This document shows, one piece after another, positions 9,141 to 17,823 of a stretch of 64,000 bases of DNA (within the stretch, counting starts at the first letter, position 1; every line of letters begins with the position of its first letter). A program made the position numbers and the translations under genes. The DNA is from Methylophilaceae bacterium (GTDB lineage: Bacteria; Pseudomonadota; Gammaproteobacteria; Burkholderiales; Methylophilaceae): the NCBI GenBank assembly GCA_027488395.1, contig JAIYBT010000005.1:106532-170531 (forward strand), in the 5' to 3' direction. The notes beneath the pieces are model-generated. The model did no database searches, was not told the origin of the DNA, and worked only from the letters and a program-made list of their open reading frames with translations.

Positions 9141-10403
9141 ATGATGGGTCACTCTTTCATTCGTCACGGACTCTGTGTGTTGCTCTTGACTGTGGTCACG
9201 GGTTGCGATTCGATTCCGTTTATCAACAACACCTCTGATTACAAGGGCGCTGGTCGGGCCAAGCCGTTGGAAGTACCACCCGATTTAACCACAGCACGTA
9301 CCAGCACGACCTACAATGTACCCGGCGCGACCAGTTACTCTGCTTACAGTCAAAATCAAGATACTGTCGAACAAAACGGACCACAACCAGTATTGGCAGA
9401 TGTAAAAAATGTGCGCATGGTCAAAGCGGGAAGCCAACGTTGGTTAGTGGTCAATGCGCCCGCTGAAAAAGTGTGGCCTGTGATTCGTGAATTTTGGTTA
9501 GATCAGGGTTTTGCGGTGCGGGTTGAAAATCCAGATACTGGCGTGATGGAGACGGAATGGGTGCAAGCCGATGCCATTAAGCCCAAAGAAGACACCCGTG
9601 GTTATGGTGAACGGTTTGATGCTTGGATGGATAAACTCTCTGGCTTCGCGGACCGTCGCAAATTTCGCACACGCTTAGAGCGCGGTGAACAAGAAAACAC
9701 CACTGAAATCTACATGACACACCGCACGGTAGCTGGTGCACCTGACAATGGTAAAAATGAAGTCGTGACCCAATTGGGTAAGATTGATACAGGTTATCGG
9801 TTAGATGCCAATCAAAAAACGCCCGTGGTGCAAGAATTTGATGCGGACTTAGATGCAGAGTTGTTGCGACGCTTAATGGTCAAATTGGGCTTGGATGATG
9901 AAAAAGCCACACAAGTAGTGTCGAAGGCGGCAGTGGATAAACGCGCAGATGTAATCAAAGAAAAAGATCTCAGCGTGACATTAAAATTAAATGAGCCATT
10001 TGATCGTGCATGGCGTCGTGTTGGGTTAGCGCTAGACCGCATTGGCTTTGTCACCGAAGATAAAAATCGTGCGGATGGCATTTTCTATGTGCGTTATGCC
10101 GATACAGATGCTGAAGATCCTGTGAAAAATAAAAAGAGCTTGCTCGATAAGCTTAAGTTTTGGCGCGATGAAGATGACAACAAAACCGAAGAGGCGAGTG
10201 CTGTAGTGCAACCGTCCACTGACCCTACCAAGTTTTGGAAAGGTACGGGCGATGCGGATAAAGCCAGCAAACAATATCGGATTCAAGTGTTAGAAAATGC
10301 CGATGATACGTCTGATGTGTATGTGTTAACTCAAGAAAACAAACGCAACACCACATCGACTGCGAACCGCATCGTATCTCTACTTTATGATCAATTAAAA
10401 TAA
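9141..10403 (+). CDS. bamC: outer membrane protein assembly factor BamC (lipoprotein)
   Basis: 420 residues. The N-terminus is a lipoprotein signal ending in LLTVVTGC, so the mature protein is anchored by lipid at the Cys near residue 22. It then shows the unstructured DYKGAGRAKPLEVPPDLT segment that binds BamD, and two helix-grip domains. The start ATG at 9141 has AAGGA about 6 bases upstream. BamC is a non-essential part of the beta-barrel assembly machine. It is somewhat longer than the E. coli protein (344 aa), with an acidic/Lys-rich insert near residues 330-355. Confidence 0.92.
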   Translation: MMGHSFIRHGLCVLLLTVVTGCDSIPFINNTSDYKGAGRAKPLEVPPDLTTARTSTTYNVPGATSYSAYSQNQDTVEQNGPQPVLADVKNVRMVKAGSQRWLVVNAPAEKVWPVIREFWLDQGFAVRVENPDTGVMETEWVQADAIKPKEDTRGYGERFDAWMDKLSGFADRRKFRTRLERGEQENTTEIYMTHRTVAGAPDNGKNEVVTQLGKIDTGYRLDANQKTPVVQEFDADLDAELLRRLMVKLGLDDEKATQVVSKAAVDKRADVIKEKDLSVTLKLNEPFDRAWRRVGLALDRIGFVTEDKNRADGIFYVRYADTDAEDPVKNKKSLLDKLKFWRDEDDNKTEEASAVVQPSTDPTKFWKGTGDADKASKQYRIQVLENADDTSDVYVLTQENKRNTTSTANRIVSLLYDQLK

Positions 10404-10405
10404 TC

Positions 10406-11182
10406 ATGGCAGGTATGCGGTTTGCCTCGCTGGGCAGTGGCAGTGCAGGCAATGCAACGTTAGTCGAGGCCGGGGCAACCCGGCTTTTACTTGACTGCGG
10501 TTTTAGTTTGAAAGAGACCGAGGCGCGACTTGCACGGCTGGGTCTGCATCCTGAAGCATTGTCTGGCATTGTGGTTACCCACGAGCATGACGATCACGCC
10601 CGCGGTGCATTTAAATTGGCGGCACGTTATCAATTGCCAGTGTGGTTGACGCACGGCACATTAACGATGTCGGCCAGATATTTACCCACGCAAAGTGTGA
10701 CCTTGCATGAAGTAGATGCGCATACGCCGTTTCATGTGGGTGATATGCAAGTGTTACCGTTTCCTGTGCCGCACGATGCAAGAGAACCCGCGCAATTTGT
10801 GTTCAGTGATGGTGCGCGTAAATTAGGGGTGTTGACTGATGTGGGTAGTTTGACGCCACATATTGTGCAGATGCTCAATGCCTGTGATGCTTTATTGCTT
10901 GAGTGTAACCATGATCTTGAGTTATTGCGCACAGGGCCATATGCACAATCGTTAAAAAAACGGGTGGGCGGGTGGTTAGGACACCTGGACAATCAAACCA
11001 GTGCCAAATTGCTGGCGCAATTGGATTGTTCGAAACTCAAGCACGTGGTGGCGGCGCATTTGAGTGAAAAAAACAATACGCCCATCTTGGCAAAACAAGC
11101 GCTCAGTGCGGCGCTACGTTGTGAGATGGATTGGATAGGCATTGCCGCACAAACCGAGGGTTTGGATTGGCGGATGCTGTAG
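10406..11182 (+). CDS. MBL-fold metallo-hydrolase (YycJ/WalJ-like)
   Basis: 258 residues of the metallo-beta-lactamase fold. FASLGSGSAGNATLVE at the start and THEHDDHARGAF (metal-binding H-x-H-x-D-H) are typical of the YycJ/WalJ group of predicted nucleases or phosphodiesterases; further ligands are in PHDAREPAQF and LLLECNHD, and the closing VVAAHLSEKNNTP also fits. The substrate is unknown. It starts 2 bp after bamC, so the two are likely co-transcribed. Confidence 0.85.
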   Translation: MAGMRFASLGSGSAGNATLVEAGATRLLLDCGFSLKETEARLARLGLHPEALSGIVVTHEHDDHARGAFKLAARYQLPVWLTHGTLTMSARYLPTQSVTLHEVDAHTPFHVGDMQVLPFPVPHDAREPAQFVFSDGARKLGVLTDVGSLTPHIVQMLNACDALLLECNHDLELLRTGPYAQSLKKRVGGWLGHLDNQTSAKLLAQLDCSKLKHVVAAHLSEKNNTPILAKQALSAALRCEMDWIGIAAQTEGLDWRML

Positions 11183-11247
11183 TAAACGTTTGACGCTAGG
11201 ATCACCGTTCAACACAGCGCAACAATCAACACAGTGTTGCGCTGCTG

Positions 11248-11583
11248 TTAGCCTTCAAGTACATGAATTTGTTCAGATAATCGAATCATGCGCTCGACAG
11301 GATTCACCCATACAATGCCATCGCCGATGTTGCCAGTATGGCTGACCTCTACAATCAATTGTAAGATGCCTTCCACCATGTCATCGGGTACCACCAAAAT
11401 GAGCAGTACTTTGGGGCTGTAATCGGTAAGTTCTTCACGCACCCCTAAGCTGGGTTTTTGTAGATGATGTCCACAGCCTTCGACTTTACTCACCGTCATG
11501 CCGGGAAAGCCTTTGATGTTACGCAAGGCGGAGCGAATTTTCGGTAACCGATTGGGTTGAATCACCGCTTTAATTTCTTTCAT
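11248..11583 (-). CDS. PII-like signalling protein beside metal efflux genes
   Basis: 111 residues with the PII (GlnB-type) fold: MKEIKAVIQPNRLPKIRSAL at the start and HTGNIGDGIVWVNPVERMIRL near the end, the B-loop/C-loop region that binds ATP in classical PII. The T-loop is different from GlnB: there is no Tyr equivalent to the uridylylated residue, and the segment reads GHHLQKPSLGVREELTDYSPK. Such PII-like proteins are found next to heavy-metal RND pumps. It lies behind a terminator, so it may have its own promoter or receive read-through. The role in metal sensing is inference. Confidence 0.8.
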   Translation of the reverse strand: MKEIKAVIQPNRLPKIRSALRNIKGFPGMTVSKVEGCGHHLQKPSLGVREELTDYSPKVLLILVVPDDMVEGILQLIVEVSHTGNIGDGIVWVNPVERMIRLSEQIHVLEG

Positions 11584-11615
11584 TCGCGTTTCCTTCGTCT
11601 ACCTATTTTTTAAAA

Positions 11616-11639
11616 AAAGTGCGCATCCATGCGCACTTT
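11616..11639 (-). terminator. Rho-independent terminator after the RND pump gene
   Basis: A perfect 11-bp stem, AAAGTGCGCAT / ATGCGCACTTT with a 2-base loop, followed in the minus direction by a run of T. It lies 7 bp past the stop of the RND pump gene and separates it from the PII-like gene. Confidence 0.85.
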
Positions 11640-11646
11640 CAATACA

Positions 11647-14600
11647 TTATGCCTCAATCCGACGCTCTTCAAACTTACGATATAAGGTTGGAACGACAAT
11701 CAGCGTGAGCAAAGTGGAGGTAATGAGGCCACCAATCACAACAATGGCCAATGGCCGCTGTACTTCAGAGCCGGGGCCTGTCGCAAATAAGAACGGCACC
11801 AAGCCAAGCATGGCCACCGTTGCGGTCATCATGACTGGTCGAAAGCGCTGGGCACACCCTTTGCGAATGGCCTCAATTTGAGACAAGCCTTCATCCCGTA
11901 AGGTACGGATATACGACACCAAGACCACCGCATTTAATACCGCAATGCCCCACAGCGCAATAAAGCCAACAGAGGCAGGCACGGACAAGTATTCTCCAGT
12001 CACAAACAATGCGACCACCCCGCCAATTGAGGCAAACGGCAACACCAGAATAATCATGGTTGCAAAGCGAATGGATTGGAACAGCAAAAACAATAAAAAG
12101 AAAATGGCTGCAATGGTGGCTGGAATAATAATCATCAGATGGCCCATGGCACGTTCCATGTTTTGAAACTGACCGCCATATTCTAAATAGAAGCCCTCTG
12201 GCAACTGCAAGCGACTGTCTAAGACTTGTTGCAATTCTGCTACAAAGCCGCCTAAATCACGGTCTTTGACATTGACCCCGACCACAATCCGGCGTTTGGC
12301 CAGTTCACGGCTGATTTGGGCTGGACCATCTTTGACTTCAATCGTCGCTAAATCAGCCAATGCCACGCGTGAGCCATTGGGCGATGTCAGCATAATGCTG
12401 CGGATGGCTTCTTCATTATTGCGGAACGACTCTGGGTAACGCACTGCGGCCGAAAAACGACGCTGACCTTCGTAAATTTCAGTCGCAATTTTGCCACCAA
12501 TTGCAGTTTCAATGACGTCGTGTACATCCGCGGCATTAATACCGTGGCGCGCAATGGCTTGACGATCAATGATGATGTTTAAATATTGCTGCCCTGAGAC
12601 TTTTTCCACTTTAATTTCGGTCGCGCCTGGAACAGTGCCCGCAATTTTGGCGATCTCGTCGGCTTTTTGTTTTAAGGTATCTAAATCTTCTCCAAAAATT
12701 TTAACCGCAACATCAGCACGGACACCTGTCAGCAACTCATCCACCCGATCTGAGATCGGTTGCGCCATGATGATTTGCACCCCAGGAATATATTGCGCTA
12801 ATACACTACGCATCTTTTCAGCGATATCGTCTTGCGTCCAGCCTTTGGGCCATTGATCGCGCGGTTTTAAACTGATAATCGGTGTCGATTCGTTTTGTGC
12901 TTGCGCATCTGCGGGGCTCTCCCCACGGCCCAAGCCTGAAACTGCTGATTTAATGCCAGGCACTTTTTCCATGATCAGTTTCATCGCGGTGTTTTCCATT
13001 TTGATGGATTCTTCCAGCGAAATATTTGGCACACGGTTAATCCCCGGCACAATCGAGCCCTCTTTCATTTCTGGAATAAACGAAGTGCCCAAAAACGGAA
13101 ACAGTGCAATCGTACCGACAAATAATAACGCTGAAAATCCGATGGTTTTCTTCTCGTTAAAGATGACCCAATTGAGCGCTTTCAGATAAGGTTTTTTGAT
13201 GGCTTGAATCAGACGCGTGTCTTCACCACTACCGCCTTTTAGCACGTAGGAACACAATGCAGGGGTCATCGTGAGCGAGAGCACCAATGACACAAACAAC
13301 GCAATTGCGATGGTATACGCCAATGGCGCAAACATTTTGCCTTCCATGCCTTGCAAGGTCATCAGCGGTAAAAACACTAAAATGATGATGCCAACGCCAA
13401 ACAGCACTGGGGTGGCGACTTCTGTCGCGGCTTCTAATACCACTCTAATTTTGCTTTCACCAGTACGATGCCCTAAATGGTGAAAGGCATTTTCAACTAC
13501 CACCACCGAGCCATCCACCATCAGACCTATCGCGATGGCTAAGCCGCCGAGCGACATCAGATTGGCAGAAATGCCGTAGTGGTTCATCACCATAAACGTG
13601 ATGAGCGGGGTCAAAATCAAGGTCCCCACCACAATCAAGCTGGAACGGACATCGCCTAGGAACAAAAATAGAATGACAATGACTAGAATAATGCCTTCAA
13701 TCAGTACTTTGGTCACTGTATGTAATGCGGCATCTACCAGTTCACTGCGGTCATAGTAAGGCACAATTTGTAAGCCATGCGGCAACATGCCTTTGCTGTT
13801 GATTTCCGCCACCCGTGCTTTAATCCGGCTCACCAACTCTTTAGCGTTGCCGCCGCGCATCATCATTACAATGCCACCAACCGATTCAGTGTCACCGTTT
13901 TTGAGTACCACACCCACCCGCACTTCATGGCCGATGGTGACATCCGCCACATCGCGAATGTACACAGGAATGCCGTTGGCTTCTTTGAGCACCATGTTTT
14001 TGATGTCATCAAGATCTTTGACCAAGCCTACGCCACGAATCAAATATTGTTCGGCAAAGTGCGGTAAAACACCGCCGCCACTGTTGGCGTTGTTGCGGGC
14101 AAGGGCTTCATAGACATCATTCAGTTTGATGCCAAAGTGAGTCATGCGATCTGGATTGACCAACACTTGATATTGTTTGACGTAGCCGCCTTGCGAGTTG
14201 ATCTCAGCTACGCCTGGAATGCCGCGTAACAGGGGTCTAACCACCCAATCTTGAATTGCACGACGTTCGGTTAAATCCGCTTGGCTCAGGGTCGATTTGC
14301 CATCATTGGTCTTATCCAACGTGTATTGATAGACTTCGCCTAAGCCGGTAGACACTGGGCCTAAGATGGGCGTCACGCCAACGGGCATGCGTTCCATCAC
14401 CTCCATTAAGCGTTCCATCACCAACTGGCGGGCAAAATAGACATTGGTGTCATCGGTAAATACCAGCGTGATCAAAGACAGCGCATTTTTATTTAACGAG
14501 CGCATCTCAGTCAGGCCGGGCAAACCAGTCATGGCGATTTCAAGCGGGACGGTAATAAACCGCTCGACTTCCTCTGGCGATTTGCCTGTTGCTTGGGTCG

Positions 14601-14748
14601 CAATTTGCACTTGCACGTTGGTGACATCTGGAAACGCATCTACGGACAGTTTTTTGACGGCAAATAGCCCAGCAATCACCAAGGCAACCGCAATGACCAG
14701 CACGATGAGGCGCTGTTTCAGCGCACTCCGGATCATGGATTCAATCAT
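11647..14748 (-). CDS. heavy-metal efflux RND pump (CzcA/CusA family)
   Basis: 1,033 residues, the usual length for the HME branch of RND pumps: twelve membrane segments with two large periplasmic loops, driven by proton flow. The fourth membrane segment carries GLAIAIGLMVDGSVVVVEN, with the Asp and Glu needed for proton transfer. This is neither the DFG-type motif of Zn/Co CzcA nor the MVDAA-type motif of Cu/Ag CusA, so the metal is not clear. It ends the operon outer-membrane factor - adaptor - pump, with a 3-bp gap after the adaptor gene. Confidence 0.93.
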   Translation of the reverse strand: MIESMIRSALKQRLIVLVIAVALVIAGLFAVKKLSVDAFPDVTNVQVQIATQATGKSPEEVERFITVPLEIAMTGLPGLTEMRSLNKNALSLITLVFTDDTNVYFARQLVMERLMEVMERMPVGVTPILGPVSTGLGEVYQYTLDKTNDGKSTLSQADLTERRAIQDWVVRPLLRGIPGVAEINSQGGYVKQYQVLVNPDRMTHFGIKLNDVYEALARNNANSGGGVLPHFAEQYLIRGVGLVKDLDDIKNMVLKEANGIPVYIRDVADVTIGHEVRVGVVLKNGDTESVGGIVMMMRGGNAKELVSRIKARVAEINSKGMLPHGLQIVPYYDRSELVDAALHTVTKVLIEGIILVIVILFLFLGDVRSSLIVVGTLILTPLITFMVMNHYGISANLMSLGGLAIAIGLMVDGSVVVVENAFHHLGHRTGESKIRVVLEAATEVATPVLFGVGIIILVFLPLMTLQGMEGKMFAPLAYTIAIALFVSLVLSLTMTPALCSYVLKGGSGEDTRLIQAIKKPYLKALNWVIFNEKKTIGFSALLFVGTIALFPFLGTSFIPEMKEGSIVPGINRVPNISLEESIKMENTAMKLIMEKVPGIKSAVSGLGRGESPADAQAQNESTPIISLKPRDQWPKGWTQDDIAEKMRSVLAQYIPGVQIIMAQPISDRVDELLTGVRADVAVKIFGEDLDTLKQKADEIAKIAGTVPGATEIKVEKVSGQQYLNIIIDRQAIARHGINAADVHDVIETAIGGKIATEIYEGQRRFSAAVRYPESFRNNEEAIRSIMLTSPNGSRVALADLATIEVKDGPAQISRELAKRRIVVGVNVKDRDLGGFVAELQQVLDSRLQLPEGFYLEYGGQFQNMERAMGHLMIIIPATIAAIFFLLFLLFQSIRFATMIILVLPFASIGGVVALFVTGEYLSVPASVGFIALWGIAVLNAVVLVSYIRTLRDEGLSQIEAIRKGCAQRFRPVMMTATVAMLGLVPFLFATGPGSEVQRPLAIVVIGGLITSTLLTLIVVPTLYRKFEERRIEA

Positions 14749-14751
14749 GCC

Positions 14752-15906
14752 TTACTCCATCTCTTTGCGTTTACGCTCGTTGTTGACATGAAATGCGCCA
14801 TCTAGCACCACTTGATCGCCGGGGGATAAGCCATCTTTCACCTCGACCTGACCTTGAAAGCTGCGACCTAACACCACGGGCATCAGACGATATTGTTGCG
14901 GCGTCGGGGTTTGTACAAATACAAAATCGGCATTGTTTTCACGGATCACTGCGGTGGCAGGAATGGCAGTCACCATTTCAGGTTTGGCCGACAATAAAAT
15001 ACTGATCAGCATGTCTGGTTTAAGTAGTTTTTGATCATTACTAATGTTGGCACGTGCAGTAACAGTGCGCGTTTCTGGGTTGACCGTATCACCGACAAAC
15101 GATAATGTCCCCTTAATTTGCGTGTCATCAAGGGCAGGGACTTCGATATCGAGCGTTTGGCCTTTCGCGACATGGCTGATCTGTTGTTCGGGAATCTCTG
15201 CCACCGCCCATACACGCGATAAATCGGCCACCACAAACAGCTCTTCGGCGGGCGCCACCACTTGACCCAAGCGCGCTTTACGCTCAATCACCGTGCCGCT
15301 AATTTTGGAATGAATTTGGCTAAATGACATGCCACTATTCCGTAAGCCTAATTTACTGATATCGCCTGCCGACATGCCGAGCACCATTAATTGATCGCGT
15401 GCGGCGTTCAGTTCGGCGTTGGCGCCGCTTAATTCACTCTCACGCCGTTGTAGTTCGGCGGTGCTGATCACATCTGCCTCCAACAATTGCTTAGCCCGCT
15501 CAACTGCCTTGGTTTGTAACTGCATTTGTTGCGTGGCCTTGATGTAGCTCAATTGATATTGGGCCAGCTCGGTGCTTTTGATGGTGGCTAGGGTTTGGCC
15601 TGCTTTGACATGATCGCCCAGTTTGACGTCGATGCTGCTGATACGGCCGGTAACTGGCGCGCCTGCACGTGACTCAAACTGTTCATCGACTTGAATGCGG
15701 CCGGGTATTCTGAGCGTATCTACCAGCGGCATTTCACTGACTGCGCCAATTTTAATGCTGGATTGTAACTCTTTAGACAGCATGACTAAGTTGGGGTCAA
15801 TTTGCGTTTTAACTTCGGCTTCAGCGGGGGCAGGTTTGCCTGAACAGCCAGCGAGCAAGCTCAATAACAATGTGCTGACAAGGGTGGATAACAACATGCG
15901 AGACAT
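14752..15906 (-). CDS. RND efflux periplasmic adaptor lipoprotein (CzcB/CusB-like)
   Basis: 384 residues. A lipoprotein signal ends at LLLSLLAGC (near residue 21). The body has the membrane-fusion order: barrel-sandwich half (RISSIDVKLGDHVKAGQTLATI), long coiled-coil hairpin (about residues 115-180), second sandwich half (IHSKISGTVIERKARLGQVV), beta-barrel (VWAVAEIPEQQ), and the membrane-proximal domain. It links the inner-membrane pump to the outer-membrane channel. No Met/His-rich metal-binding N-terminal extension is visible. Confidence 0.92.
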   Translation of the reverse strand: MSRMLLSTLVSTLLLSLLAGCSGKPAPAEAEVKTQIDPNLVMLSKELQSSIKIGAVSEMPLVDTLRIPGRIQVDEQFESRAGAPVTGRISSIDVKLGDHVKAGQTLATIKSTELAQYQLSYIKATQQMQLQTKAVERAKQLLEADVISTAELQRRESELSGANAELNAARDQLMVLGMSAGDISKLGLRNSGMSFSQIHSKISGTVIERKARLGQVVAPAEELFVVADLSRVWAVAEIPEQQISHVAKGQTLDIEVPALDDTQIKGTLSFVGDTVNPETRTVTARANISNDQKLLKPDMLISILLSAKPEMVTAIPATAVIRENNADFVFVQTPTPQQYRLMPVVLGRSFQGQVEVKDGLSPGDQVVLDGAFHVNNERKRKEME

Positions 15907-15916
15907 CTAACTCCCC

Positions 15917-17167
15917 TTAAGGTTGAACCAAATCAGAACCGATAAAGCGTTCGATTTGCAAGACACTAAAAAAATAATCAAATTTGGCAATCAGATAGTC
16001 ACGCTTGACATCCCGATTGACGCGTTGCGCATCGAGATATTCTAAAATGCCGCGCTCACCAAACTTATAGGCCGCTTCTGCACGGCTTAAGGTCGCTTCA
16101 GATTGTTGCAGTAAGCTGGTTTCAAACACCTTGACCTGATTGCTGGCAATGACCGAACGCTGATACGCCCCTTCAATCTCTCTACGCAACAATTGCTGTT
16201 GTAATTGGATGGTGGCACTGGCTTCTTGGACGCCCGCTGCGGCTTGCGCAATTTGGCCTTCGCGTTTGTTCCATAAAGGCAATGGCACCACCATCCCCAC
16301 GCGAAAGGTGTTCAAATCAGGGTCTTGTGTAAAGTCAGATTTAAGCGTCACCCCAGGGAAGCGCAACGATTCCTCTAATTTTAATTTGGCTTCAGCGCTT
16401 TGTTTGGCAATGGTCAGTTGTTGTAAATACGGGTTATTTTCAGCTTCTTGACGTAATGCCAATAAATTTGGCAGTGTGGCTAAGGCAGGCAATTGTTTAT
16501 CTACTTCAAATTGATCAGGTAAATTACCGACCATGCCGCGTAACATGGCTTTGGCTTCTTCGATACGCGTTTCAGCGCTGGCGTAGTCGCGTTCAGCTGC
16601 AAGCAATTCGGTGTCGGCTTTAATCAACTCATAGCGCGGCGCTTCACCGACCTCGACCTTACGTTTCACTTTAGATTGAATCTGTTTCAGTAACTCTAAG
16701 TTGGCTTGTAGCATCTGCACCACTTGTTGACGCAGCAACACGTTGAGATAGGCATATTTAATTTGATTGCGTAGTTCAAAGCGGGTGGTTTGAATGCCCC
16801 GTTCCGCATAATTAAATTCTTGTTCAGCAAATTGCCGACGTGCAGCGCGCGTGCCAGGAAACTCTAGTGGTTGCGATAAGGTAATGCCGACATTATGACG
16901 CGTATCAATCGGCGGATTGCGATAGCGCGCAGGTCCCGCCATGACTTCAATATCCGGGTTGGCATAGGATTTTGCGCTGGTAATGCCAGCAAGGGCTGCC
17001 TCGGTTTGTGCTTGACTGACGGCGACTTGCGGGTTTTCAGTCATGCCTTTGTCAATGAGGGTTTGCAATGTGAAGGTTTGTGCATCTGCCCAACAGGTGG
17101 TGGCCGTCACAAACAACAAGCTGGCAAACTGCGCTTTTGAGAAGCGTATTTTCCAAAACATAATCAT
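15917..17167 (-). CDS. outer membrane efflux channel, TolC family (CzcC-like)
   Basis: 416 residues with a signal peptide (about 27 residues, ending near SLLFVTATTCWADA) and two TolC repeats rich in Ala, Gln and Glu that form the coiled-coil barrel; typical phrases are LRNQIKYAYLNVLLRQQ and AAYKFGERGILEYLDAQRVNRD. It forms the outer-membrane exit of the three-part metal pump. First of the three efflux genes; the next gene starts 10 bp on. Confidence 0.92.
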   Translation of the reverse strand: MIMFWKIRFSKAQFASLLFVTATTCWADAQTFTLQTLIDKGMTENPQVAVSQAQTEAALAGITSAKSYANPDIEVMAGPARYRNPPIDTRHNVGITLSQPLEFPGTRAARRQFAEQEFNYAERGIQTTRFELRNQIKYAYLNVLLRQQVVQMLQANLELLKQIQSKVKRKVEVGEAPRYELIKADTELLAAERDYASAETRIEEAKAMLRGMVGNLPDQFEVDKQLPALATLPNLLALRQEAENNPYLQQLTIAKQSAEAKLKLEESLRFPGVTLKSDFTQDPDLNTFRVGMVVPLPLWNKREGQIAQAAAGVQEASATIQLQQQLLRREIEGAYQRSVIASNQVKVFETSLLQQSEATLSRAEAAYKFGERGILEYLDAQRVNRDVKRDYLIAKFDYFFSVLQIERFIGSDLVQP

Positions 17168-17242
17168 CCTTTATCTGCGATTGAGCAAAGTCTCAACCGC
17201 ATGGTTACATCAAGTGCAGGCGCATGGCATTCGCCATACACA

Positions 17243-17602
17243 TTAAATCAAAAGGAAATGAATGCCTTGTGGCGGCCGGTCTAGACTATCAATGACTGGG
17301 GTAGGGCTACGAGTGATGAAATGACTGCTATGAGGAGGCTGATGAGGCGGGGACAGCCATTGTTGCGCGTGCAGGAGTAAAAAATCTTCGTCTAACTCAG
17401 ACAGTTCGAGCACATCAAATGCAGCATGTGATGAAGATTCGGGAAGTGTAAGCACATCATCCGCTGATGGCGTAGCCGTCATAGCATGCACATTTGTCAG
17501 CACAGAAACCGTTACGGATGGGGTAAACGGGGCTTCAATGGCAACGGCTTGAAGCGCAACACATAAGCCTAATAAATGTATTAACAATAAAATTTTTTGC
17601 AT
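17243..17602 (-). CDS. small secreted protein upstream of the metal efflux operon
   Basis: 119 residues with a clear signal peptide (MQKILLLIHLLGLCVALQAVA) and a mature part of about 98 residues that is acidic in the middle (LELSELDEDF) and His/Pro/Ser-rich near the end (PPHQPPHSSH). I do not recognise the family. Position 75 bp before the outer-membrane channel gene and the His cluster suggest a periplasmic metal-related role; this is inference. Such small exported proteins before CzcCBA-type operons are common. Confidence 0.55.
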   Translation of the reverse strand: MQKILLLIHLLGLCVALQAVAIEAPFTPSVTVSVLTNVHAMTATPSADDVLTLPESSSHAAFDVLELSELDEDFLLLHAQQWLSPPHQPPHSSHFITRSPTPVIDSLDRPPQGIHFLLI

Positions 17603-17769
17603 GATTCAGTGAATGCTAGTAGGCGCAATCCAACGATAAGATACGACTACCATCCATAGCAATTTATGTACCAGTCATGATGTGGCGATAAGTGACTGAA
17701 ATTGCAATTAAATAATTGATTGATCTTTGGTATTTAATCGCGCATATATAAAGTATGCACCAAAAAAGT

Positions 17770-17807
17770 GCCCTGTAAATGCATAGTAACAGATGCATTT
17801 ACAGGGC
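17770..17807 (-). terminator. Rho-independent terminator after clpA
   Basis: A perfect 15-bp stem (GCCCTGTAAATGCAT and its reverse complement) with an 8-base loop, followed in the minus direction by CTTTTTT. It lies 16 bp past the clpA stop codon. Confidence 0.9.
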
Positions 17808-17823
17808 GGTAGTCGGAATATTC

